DNA from: Rhodocollybia butyracea
Lineage: Eukaryota > Basidiomycota > Agaricomycetes > Agaricales > Omphalotaceae
Assembly: GCA_015501585.1 (NCBI GenBank)
Contig: JADNRY010000404.1
Coordinates: forward strand, 1-54,044
DNA: 54,044 nt
Reading direction: 5' to 3'
Positions 33,131 through 44,050 of the stretch are shown here, piece by piece; position 1 is the stretch's first letter; each line of letters opens with the position of its first letter. Below the pieces are notes generated by a model. The model ran no database searches and was not told the DNA's origin. It was given only the letters and a program-made list of their open reading frames with translations. The position numbers and the translations under genes are program-made.

Positions 33131-36100
33131 ATGACTTCACCGAGTCCAGAGACAGCAAATAATTGCACGTCTGATAATAATGACACCACGTCACAGAACG
33201 ATTCCCACATGGTCAAACTGTCAGAGGAAAAAACGAGTGAGCCTGAAAAGCTCCTCATTCAATTAACAGAGGAAATACCTCAGCAAGGAGAAAAATCCTA
33301 CAACAATGACTGGTAACAACAGTTGATCAGAAGGCAGTCAGATCACTACCATAAAAGAACCAAGAGACAATGTCTCTATAAATGAGAAAGCAGCTAAAGC
33401 GCTGGATTCAATAACAGACCTTGCACAGGTCTTAGTAAATGCTACAGGGCATATGCTGAAAATCGCGGAAACGAATCAGCAATCCCTGAGCAAATTCACA
33501 TCAGCAATGCATCAATTGAATGCACAATCAAACAAAAAAGACGAAGAGAAGTCTTTGTCCAAGTCATCAACAAAGTCAACAGACAGTAGTGATCGTACTG
33601 GGATTGCCATGCCAGTACCTAGACTGCCGGATGAACGCCCGCCAGTAGTGCCGGACATCTATAGGAATACATTGTTCTCGAACGCCTCGACAGGAAAATG
33701 GAAAGATTCCATGCTCAATGTGTCGCAGGCAATAGGTCCATCATCCATAACACATAGAAAACTATGTGGGATTTGGACAAGTAGGAGAATTACCTCCTAC
33801 AATAGGCAAATCGCTATTAACACAGCGAGGCTATACAGACTCACGTCAAAGACATCCGTCATCACTACCAGATATGCCAACACCTACGTTCCTTGCAGGA
33901 ACAGGATATATGCCTAAAGTGAGACAAAGTCTCACTGGGAGAACTTCTCCAGCACCAAGAGGACCAAGGTCACTCCCGATACCGCCCAAATCCAGGGCTA
34001 CAACACCGAAGTCGAATGACTTCATATTTGAAGAGCCAGAAATCATATCTGACTCTGCGGCGCAACTTACGGATCACATTTGTAATGCATTTGGAGTGTT
34101 GGCAACACCGTCAACGCCCATAAATATATTGTCCACATTTGTGGACAACAAAGCTACCATTAAAATGGAAGCATTCAGCGCGGTGATCCCACCAGCAAAA
34201 CAGACAATTACAGAAAGCCAGGAAGATCTGGGTAACGAAAGGATACAATCGTAGAACTACTAGAGTGGTTTGGATTAAACCAAACGCCAACGCAAGTTCC
34301 TAAAAGGAACAAACCAAAGGATCTCCCGAAAAGAGAATCCATACTGAATAACCACAATGTGGTTATTAAGGCAGAAGAGTCAATCTCTGCCATAAAAAAT
34401 AATGATGTCAAGATGGATACACCCGTAATGACAGCATTCCCAGTTGTAACAACTGGTGAAAAAAGCACCAACTAAAGTTGACGCTGACCCGGACACAGGC
34501 ATAGCCTACAAATGGGATAGTCATGTAGCGATGCAACGCTTACGAAATAAAAGAGTTTCCGAGAAACCGGAAAAGCCTCGGAATTCTTCCCAGACCGAAT
34601 GGTTGGGTTCAACATGGATGGACTTCCAGTCGATAAGTTCAACACACCCAAAGAGGTGTGGATATGTGAACAAGACAGTTTGCAAGATGCAGGTCCTTCT
34701 AAAAGTGGGGGAGGACCACCTCAAAAAACACCTACGAGAGGAGCTCCAGGAGCACCCGATGACGGTGATGACAGCTCAGACTCCATCGGATATGATCACA
34801 AATGCAACAACAATAAAAATTGTCGAAGCACACCATGGGATGATGATTCATCCCAAAATGATACAGATTTGGATGTCACAGATTCGTCAAACCAATTGTG
34901 GATTGGAGATATTCTCCAACCTACTGAGAAATTCAGTAGTAGCAAGAAGAAGAAGATGCGACAAAAAGTAGCATCACAACTTCAAGCGAAAACTGCAGAT
35001 GATGATTGTCCCAAACTGTGGCAACACCAAGTACACAAAGTGTACAGAAAGCAGATACATGAACATGTAGGCACTGCACTTCCTCCATTGGAGGGAGTAA
35101 AGAATATCAAAGTACCATCACCGGAGAGCTACAAAGGTACTCCCGATGTAGAGGTATTTGAAAGGTGGCTATTGTCACCCCTTTGATGGTTTGTAGCACA
35201 CCGCTATTGTGTCATGCCCTAGGCATATACAGACTGCCGACGTTTCCTGCTTACCATTACATAACCCGCTTCCGCCGCATTTCTGGTTCCGATACACTTC
35301 CACTTTGCTTCCGTTTTACTTTTTCCTTCACTGTACACTTTCTATGATCCCGTCAATCCATTCTCCATCATTCTTACAATCATACATATGCTTTATGCTC
35401 ATCCCGCCGCTTCCGCTTATGTTCATTGTTGTCTTTCATCCCTTGTACTTCTTTTGGCTATTCTTGTCTTTTCTACTCTCAGATTATTACCTATCGCTAC
35501 TCCGGTCCTTGAGTACCCTTTATATAGTTCCGTACCATGTCAAGTACAGTAGATTGGAAATATTGCTTAACCCCTTGACTCGTGTGCTCTTGTGTGTTCC
35601 GGTTTCTCGCTTTATCTGTTTCTTCAACTCTGTTTCTTCACTCCATTGTTTTCACAACCTCTGCAGTTTACTATCATCTATTTGGTTCCACTCTGTTTGC
35701 GTCGCATCAGGTCAGCTACCGCTTGACCTTCCGCTTCCGCTCATATTGCTATCAAAGCCGCTTGCACTTTGTGGGTCCTACCCTTTGAGTCAGAAACTCA
35801 TCTACTCTTAGGCTTACTTGCTGAGTTCATTCTATCACCTGTACAGACTTGCCGTCCTTACATTAGTCCCTTGGACGATCCCAACACAAGTCTTACATCC
35901 CATAGGCACTTCGGAACCGTTCTACACTCACATCCTTTCACATCTCAAACCAACTTTCCCAGTTCGGCTGAACAACAGCAGTACGGAGCATATCCGCACT
36001 TTGGTTTCCAGGTTTGTAACCTGCGCTCGAAGGATTCCGCCTAGATCCTTACATATTGCCGTCCAGCTTATGATAGTGCAAGATTACAAATCTTAGGCAT

Positions 36101-36800
36101 GTTTCTAAAAGAAAAAGCACTAGATTGGTACAACGATGAAGTTGTTGGTGCACACAGGACCACAATTAAGTGAACCAGTGAAGAAGCCATTATTGGCTTA
36201 TTCAATAGATGCGTTCAAGCATCTACAATTCATCAAGCTACTCAGCAGTTTGAGTCAATCACTTACTCACCTGTTAAGGGAGTACGAGATTATCACTCAA
36301 CACTAGTACAATAGGCATCAAGAATGCAACATCCACCGCATTCATATGATATGAAAATGCATTTCGTTAAAGGATTGCCTATGTCAATCCTTGAAATACT
36401 TATAGACAGGGGAATAATCCCTGAATACGCAAAATTCAAGACTATTGTCAAAGCGGTTACTTGCATTGAAGATAATTGCGCACTACACAATTACTATGTG
36501 TCAGGCAAGCGAAAAACAAGCACACCGAGCTCAAAATATGTCGCAAAGCGTGCTATTGCGGAATGAGGAGCAAGTACTCCTCCCAATAGAACGTATACTG
36601 CAGCAGCAGTACCAAAAACCCAACAAAGGGTACAGTTAGTAAAATATACTAGCAAAGGGAAGAGACCAGTTAAATTTGGTAACTCTTTCCATGGAACAGG
36701 ACAAGTGTCAAAGACACCGTCTAAAGAAGAAGCAGTTTCTAGGAAACTATGCTTCCGTTGCGGCAAGCCAGGTCATTTTGCAAATGACTCGAAATGCGAA
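33131..36800 (+). pseudogene. Gypsy Gag remnant with CCHC zinc knuckle
   Basis: ATG at 33131 opens a short frame ending at 33316. Gag continues in pieces at 33453-33917, 33766-34254 and 34456-35186, the last ending VEVFERWLLS just before the inserted solo LTR. On the far side, RPAYDSARLQILGMFLKEKA and DWYNDEV continue the gag capsid-like domain. A zinc knuckle CFRCGKPGHFANDSKC follows at about 36747. The frames are disrupted by several indels that are independent of the LTR insertion. Confidence 0.85.
35210..36053. repeat. Solo LTR, 844 bp (family X), copy 2, inside gypsy gag
   Basis: Perfect 5-bp duplication TATTG (35205-35209 and 36054-36058), the same ends as copy 1 at 23313-24156, and exactly the same length. 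Joining the gypsy sequence across the duplication restores the gag coding context. An open frame of about 200 codons on the plus strand (35209-35811) is part of the LTR and is not considered a gene. Confidence 0.95.
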
Positions 36801-36818
36801 AGGCATGGACAACCTTGA

Positions 36819-39800
36819 TTGTACGCCATTCAGGAAGATGAGCTGGAATCAGCTAGTCAAGATGTCAATCCACAAGAAAATCTCAAAGAGGATCTTGAAT
36901 ATCCTCCAGCACTTCAACCCAACGAGGATGAAGACAAGGATGAGTCTGAAGGAGAATACTTCCTTGAGACGTATGAAGAAGAATACGTCAGTCAACTATA
37001 TGATGACAACAATGACTTCCAAGAGTACTTGGGTCATATTCATGACCCGTACATTGGAAACAATCCTCTAGAGGACTGTGGACCGGCAGTATGCCTAGAG
37101 GATGACTGGGACAATGACATGTTCTTGTCCCTCAATCCTCAAAGCCACCAGATACAACTGGATGGCACTAATTGTATGGCGGTTATGAACACGCCCAACA
37201 AAGAGCCTAAAACCAATACGGGTGAAGGCATTCGTAAGTCTAGTAGACTTATGACCAGACCTGACCGAGGTCCAATCCAAAATCACCGACTTATGACGGC
37301 AATCATTGAAATTGCAGGAGTAGAAGCGTTCACGCTATTTGACTCTGGTTGCACAATTGAGGCTTTAAGCCCCGCATTTGTTCGATTAGCAAACATCAAA
37401 GTACACCAATTGGCGGAACAACATTCGCTACCATTGGGAACTGTAGGAAGTAGAGCCAAATTTAATTTTGGCGCAAATGTACATACCTCCTATGGAGGTA
37501 TAGATGATAAAGTATACTATGACATTATTAATGTCAATAGATATGATGCTATCCTCGGTACGCAATTTATGCATAAGCATGGCATCAAACTTGATTTCAA
37601 GAAAGATGCCATATGCATTAAAGGGAAGGTAGCACCTTCTCTTTCTGTGGGGGAGGACGCGGTAGAGTTTTCTTGATGCACAGCAATGAAACGTGAAGTT
37701 CTCAATGAGAAATTCAGAAGAAACAAGACTCAAGCTAGCAAAGAATGACTAGCTGCAGTTACAACTTCTAAGAAGTCAGAGCGTAAATCGAAATCCACAG
37801 TGGAAATCGAGACGATAGTAGACGAAGAACATCTTTGGTCTGAAATGCAACGCTCCACAAGGAGCTTCCCTCATAACTTCCCAGTTGTACTGGAAAGCTA
37901 CAACGAGGATGATAATTCAACCTTGCCCAAAATAAAGGAGTTCTCTGCAGAAGATTTTGATAAATATGTCGAAATCATACAAGAATTCTCTAGAGAATAC
38001 TTTCCTCGCAAATTAGAGGAACAAGCGGAGCTAAGAGCTCAGCGCGATATGGAAGAGAATACATCTCAACCAATGCCGGTTGAACAAACAGGCAACAAAA
38101 CAAACGATAATCATGATACAGGGATTAGCTATGAATACATAGCTATCCCAAATACTAACTCAAGACGAACAAGATCTAAAGTTCAAGTTCAAACAAGTAC
38201 TAATCAAAAAGGATTGAGAAGTAAATCTCGATCCATCTCTTGTCAAAGACAAAGGAGACCCTTTGAGTCAAGGTGTGGAAATTCCCACTTGACAACATAG
38301 AGTTCAAAGAACTCTACACTCATGGTCATGCAGACAATGAGCATGAAAAATTATATGCCATCCAAGAGGAAGATGTTATGGACTTCTTGGCTCTACCAGA
38401 GCAAGGTCCATATATGGATGAGCAAATACCTTTGCTCCACACTCGTATTATACATGAGCATATGGACATCCTAGGAGGAGTACCACCGGTACTCCCACCA
38501 TTTTGAGAAATTAATCATCAAGTATAACTACTATATGCCAAGATGCCCAGATCATCTTAAGACTCAGCTTAGTGATAAGCTTGAGAAATACACTGGTGCT
38601 AACTGGTGGATTCAACAAGCTGTTCCACAAGCAGCTCCGATGCTTTGCATTCCAAAGAAAAATGGTACTCTTTGTACCATTATTGACTATCGTCAGTGTA
38701 ATGCTAACATGGTAAAGGATGTAACTCATTTCCCAGACCACAACAACATCTGTATGGATGTTGCCAAACATAAGTATTGATCTAAAATCGACCTCAGCGA
38801 TGCATACAAACAGACTCGAACTGAGCCTGGAGATGTATGGAAGACTGCATTTGCATGCGTCTTTGGGACATTCGTCAGCAATGTCATGATGATGGGAGAC
38901 TGTAATGCTCCCACCACTTTTCAACAATTGATGACCTACATCTTTCGTGAGGCTATTGGACGATATGTCCGTGCTTATTTAGACAATATATTTGTCTTTA
39001 GTAATACACTCAAAGAGCATGAAAAGCATGTCAGAGACATACTAGAACGACTCAGGAAACATCACTTATTTCTAAGGGCAGCAAAGTGTGAGCTTTACTC
39101 CGAGTCTGTAGACTGCCTTGGGCATGTCATCAACAATAAAAGTATCCATGCGGATACCGATAAGATGTCAAGAATTCGCGAATGGCAAACCCCGCACATG
39201 TACAATGATGTACAGCGCTTTCTGGGACTTGTACAGTACATCGCACTGTACATGCCCAAAGTAGCCCAGTTCACTGGACCACTTTCAATTATGGTACAGA
39301 AAAATGTTCCGTTCGTCTGGATGCCAACACACAAAGTATGTTTTCAAAACATTAAACATTTAGCATCAAAGGCTCCAATACTGAAGCCAATCGATCCAAG
39401 TAAAGATGAACCAATATGTGTTCCGTTTGTCTGGATGCCAACACATGAAGTATGTTTTCAAAACATTAAACGTTTAGCATCAAAGGCTCCAATACTGAAG
39501 CCAATTGATCCAAGTAAAGATGAACCAATATGGGCTATCTGTGACGCCTCCATATCAGGAGTCGGAAGTATGTACGGCCAAGGCCCTACTTGGCAGACAT
39601 GTAGACCTGCGGGATTTATGTCGCGCAAATTCATGGCTGCACAACATAATTATAGAGTCTTTGACTGGAGACTCTTGCAATCCTTGAAGCTCTTCTCAAA
39701 TGGGAAGATAAAGTTCTTGGATATTGTATACATGTGGTCACAGACCACAAAGCATTACAATTCTTCCTTACACAAAGGAAGCTTTCAAGTCATCAAGCAC

Positions 39801-41423
39801 GCTGGATGGAATATCTATCCAGATTTGACTTTGATATTCGTTATATCAAAGGTATAATGAACAAAGTAGCGGACGCGTTATCGCGTTACTATGAATCCGA
39901 CATGCCTAATGAACATCATGAGGCACATGAATATGTCAATGCAGATATTCGCATTGACCAAAATCTAGATGATCTTCCACAAGGAAGAATCAAAGAATTA
40001 GTTAGCATGAACACTCGTTGATCTGCTTGACTTCTTCAAAAGAAGAAGCAAGTAAATCCTGTAGCCGAGACTATAGAAGCTCGAGACACTGAAGCAGCAG
40101 AATTACAATCTGCTGTTAAGGAAAAGGAACCAACAGTTCCTGTTCCCGATACTATGGAAGAAGATATTACTATCTTCGACTCTCGCACAAGAGGTGAAGA
40201 ACTGCTTGCTAGTCATGCCGAAAAGGATGATTTTATAAAGAACATTAAGCGTTGTTACGCTAATGATCCATTATTCTAAAAAGTGCTCAATAGTACCGAG
40301 CACCATAAGCCATTCTCAGTCAAGAACAGCCTCATCTATACTGTAAACCGAGGCAAAGAAAAAGTTCTTTGCATTCCTAACAGTAAAACCGTTAAAGGAC
40401 AGAGCTTGAAGGCATAATCACCGAACAAGCTCATGAAGTATTAGGACACTTCAGAGGTCAACGAACCTCCGATTACAAACAGTAACTCGTGGAATTTTGT
40501 AAGGCATGCGTTGAATGTCAACGCGCCAAAACTACTAATAGGATGCCAACCGGCCTCCTACATACACTACCGATACCGATGAAACCATGGGAATCAATCG
40601 GAATGGACTTCATTGGTCCATTCCCTGAATCACAAGGATACGACTACCTTTGGGTAGTCATCTGTTGATTAACTTCGCGGGTGCATGTAATACCCTTAAA
40701 AACAACAATAACTGCAACGCAGTTATCATGGATCTATGTCAAGGAGATCATAAGACTTCACGGATTACCAAAGTCTATAGTCTCTGATAGAGACCCAAAG
40801 TTTACTTCATGCTGGTGGCGTGAAGTTCATCATTTACTAGGAGCTAAGCTCCTAATGTCTACTTTGTTCCATCCACAAATGGATGGAATTACTGAGTGAG
40901 TGAATAGGTCCATTGGACAAATTCTTTGCACTATGGTTGATGCCAATCAGAAGAATTGGTGGACAAATGTCCACTAATGGAGTTTGCGTTGAATTCCAGT
41001 ATCAACAAAAGCACAGGGTATGCACCCTTTGAACTCGATGGAGGGTACATGCCTCCATGATTCGCGAAGTATCCAGCGGTACTCAAACACCACCAGGTGT
41101 TCATGAATTTGCAGATTGTGCATTACAGCACCTGCAAGATGCCCATGACGCAATTATAGAATCGCGCATATATCAAGTCTATCATGCTAATCAGTGTAGA
41201 CAACAAGAGCCGGAGATTCAACTAAATGATTTAGTGTATCTTTCAACTAAAAATTTGAACTTGCCGAGGGGGAGGGCCTCTAAGCTACTTCCCAAGTTCA
41301 TTGGACCATACCCCATTGTTGAGGTACATGAAGACTCCTCAAATTATCAAGTAGGTCTGCCAATGGAGTTGGCTAAGCATGGAATTCATAATAATTTCCA
41401 CGCAAGTCTATTGCCAGCCGCTT
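36819..41423 (+). pseudogene. Gypsy Pol remnant: protease, RT, RNase H, integrase
   Basis: The protease frame 36819-37676 contains LFDSGCT (Asp codon at 37341). Reverse transcriptase runs from about 38535 to 39300 with SDAYKQTRTEPGD and, at 38976-38987, YLDN in place of the catalytic YLDD, so polymerase activity is lost. A 114-bp in-frame tandem duplication (39306-39533) precedes RNase H (AICDASISG, then after a shift VTDHKALQFF and KVADALSRYYES). Integrase shows CVECQRAKT, GMDFIGPFP, SDRDPKF and HPQMDGITE followed by a stop. The last piece (41057-41423) carries the basic C-terminal segment ending HNNFHASLLPA. Numerous stops and frameshifts interrupt it. Confidence 0.87.
39306..39533 (+). repeat. 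114-bp tandem duplication inside gypsy pol
   Basis: Copy 1 is 39306-39419 and copy 2 is 39420-39533, with a few substitutions. Each encodes 38 residues beginning VPFVWMPTH and ending SKDEPI. The length is a multiple of three, so the frame is preserved. Confidence 0.93.
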
Positions 41424-44050
41424 CAGTAGCATTATTTAAATACCCCCAGTACCTGTTGTGGAGATTATGATAATAAACCCAGTAAGCTACTGTACAGTAA
41501 GAGTGTAGGGGCATTTTAATCCCTCTGTGTTCGCATTTGATGAGGTCATGTGACTCGTTCATTGCAGCTTTTTGGTGGCTGGATGAAAATAGGTTATTTA
41601 CGGGCCTATTTAGGCAATTTCAGGATGGTAGCTAGCCCAAAAAAGACTATATATAATGTATTAATATTTGAGCACTACTCCAAGGTGGATTAGGCACCAT
41701 AAGGGGATGGATTGCATCGAAAAATCTAGATGACGTTTGGTCAAATAGGCTGTAAATTGCCCGCTCTAGGCCGGAGGAGGTCAAAGCTCGTATGACCAAA
41801 TAGGGAAATATATGATTACATACAGGTGGTGTTGAGTCGAAGTTGGGCTCAGTAATGGCATGGCCTCTCAAGGTCTGAGGTCAGTGTAATAGCATATCTG
41901 AGTGACTGTAGTATACTAGCTACGTCCCTCCAGGTGTTATATCTGACAATATGTGGGCAGGAATATGTACATGGAGTGATCAATGGTGAGTAACCATCAA
42001 AATTCGCTTTTTGAGGAATTAACTACTAATAATGAGTGTCTAAGCGCAGGTAGGACCTCAAACCTCGGTAGGTATACTCTCCTACATTGTATACACTCGA
42101 TCCGTGTCCAAGAACCATTTATATGGGACCAGATGCGATGGTATACACTGATCTTTATTGATTTTCCCTCAAAACTCGATTTTTTGAGGAATTATCATGG
42201 AATATTGGGGCCTTAAGAGTAGCCAAGGGCTAAGACGTTGCATATAGACTGTACTATATAGTATTAGTCTTTGCCATATGCAAGAACAATTTATGCAGCA
42301 CCTGAAGCGATGGTATTCCCTGATCTGTATGGATTCTGCCAAAAAATGCAATTTTCAGGAAATAAAATAGGCATAGAGTGTGCTATGCACCTCAGACTAT
42401 GCTCAAACTTGGGTAATGATGTATTTGAATCATATAGAGGCCCTCCAGACCAAAATGTTTGAGTATGTACATCTCAATGTCACAATCTGAACTTTGAGCC
42501 AATTAGAGATATCCTAGTGTGCGCTTACAACAGTATCGTTCCATGGAGGTACCCAGATGTGGATATAACACCTGGTAGTCGTTGAATTCGATTTGAAGAC
42601 ATGTTTCCCAAGTTTTTAGTATGATCTGAGACTTGTAGCACACTCTATGCCTATTTTATTTCCTGAAAATTGCATTTTTTGGCAGAATCCATACAGATCA
42701 GGGAATACCATCGCTTCAGGTGCTGCATAAATTGTTCTTGCATATGGCAAAGACTAATACTATATAGTACAGTCTATATGCAACGTCTTAGCCCCTTGGC
42801 TACTCTTAAGGCCCCAATATTCCATGATAATTCCTCAAAAAATCGAGTTTTGAGGGAAAATCAATAAAGATCAGTGTATACCATCGCATCTGGTCCCATA
42901 TAAATGGTTCTTGGACACGGATCGAGTGTATACAATGTAGGAGAGTATACCTACCGAGGTTTGAGGTCCTACCTGCGCTTAGACACTCATTATTAGTAGT
43001 TAATTCCTCAAAAAAGCGAATTTTGATGGTTACTCACCATTGATCACTCCATGTACATATTCCTGCCCACATATTGTCAAATATAACACCTGGAGGGCGT
43101 AGCTAGTATACTACAGCACTCAGATATGTATTCCTGACCTCAGACCTTGAGAGGCCATGCCATTACTGAGCCCAACTTCGACTCAACACCACCTGTATGT
43201 AATCATATATTTCCCTATTTGGTCATACAGCTTTGACCTCCTCCGGCCTAGAGCGGGCAATTACAGCCTATTCTCTGCATAGAATGCTCTGATTTCGCTT
43301 CAGGCATATATATATTATGCAGAGACCATGCCTGTACCACTAGTATATTAAACATCCCTACTTTTATTTCGATTTTTTTACAACACAGCCACAGACCCAA
43401 ACATCGAAGCAGTGCTACTATTACACCATATACCTGCTTTCATTTCGCTTTAGGTGCCTACTGTACATCTATAAACACTGTATACACTGCTATTAGGTAG
43501 AATACCCATGCATAAACAAGCTTTTAGGCCGCTTTGCTGGCATTCTAAATATGGTAATAAAACAGCTTTGACCGCAGCTATCGCTGTAATTTTGCTTCAG
43601 GGACCTATTATATATGTAAAGGTAATATCTACACTCTTATAGGGTGGAATATCCATGTAGAAGCAAGCTTTTTAGGCCGCTTTTACTGTTTTGATGGCAT
43701 TACCCAATTTGGTAATGCTCAGCCAGCTTTGACCGAACGTCATCTAGATTTTTCGATGCAATCCATCCCCTTATGGTGCCTAATCCACCTTGGAGTAGTG
43801 CTCAAATATTAATACATTATATATAGTCTTTTTTGGGCTAGCTACCATCCCAGAAATTGCCTAAATAGGCCCATAAATAACCTATTTTCGTCCAGCCACC
43901 CAAAAGCTGCAACGAACGAGTCACATGACCTCATCAAATGCAAACACAGAGGGATTAAAATGCCCCTACACTCTTACTGTACAGTAGCTTACTGGGTTTA
44001 TTATCATAATCTCCACAACAGGTACTGGGGGTATTTAAATAATGCTACTG
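41424..44050. mobile_element. Foldback-type element: long inverted arms of tandem units
   Basis: The left arm 41424-42385 (962 bp) is the reverse complement of the right arm 42636-44050 (1415 bp), around a 250-bp centre (42386-42635). The outer ends match exactly from CAGTAGCATTATTTAAATAC inward, with about four substitutions in the first 168 bp. The right arm has one extra 457-bp block (43271-43727). Inside the arms, a ~172-bp unit recurs with landmarks TTTTGAGGAATT at 42009 and 42181 and TTTTCAGGAAAT at 42352. The extra block holds similar ~150-bp units (TTTCGCTT[C/T]AGG at 43293, 43443 and 43590). Long inverted repeats made of variable numbers of tandem units are the hallmark of Drosophila FB (foldback) elements. 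No protein is encoded. No target duplication was found: the left neighbour is gypsy and the right neighbour is the Tnp2 gene. Confidence 0.85.

Larger units (their letters stand above)
32772..41423 (+). mobile_element. Ty3/gypsy element, degenerate, lacking its 3' end
   Basis: Begins TGTAACGGCTATGCCG exactly where the copia-3 reading frame stops, so the left boundary is well supported. Gag, protease, RT, RNase H and integrase follow in gypsy order (PR-RT-RH-IN). No 3' LTR is found; homology ends at 41423 where the foldback element starts. Its gag is interrupted by the 844-bp solo LTR at 35210-36053. The coding region has many stops, frameshifts and a mutated RT active site. The first gag ATG is at 33131, so the LTR lies somewhere within 32772-33130. 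Confidence 0.88.

Noticed and set aside
35209..35811. A 200-codon open frame on the plus strand, with a shorter relative at 23294-23680
   Set aside because: Both lie entirely within the 844-bp solo LTRs. They are hydrophobic and low in information, and they begin at the LTR edge. They are better explained by LTR composition.
42271..42867. Open frames inside the foldback arms
   Set aside because: They occur at mirror positions because the arms are inverted copies, are short, and contain no recognisable domain.
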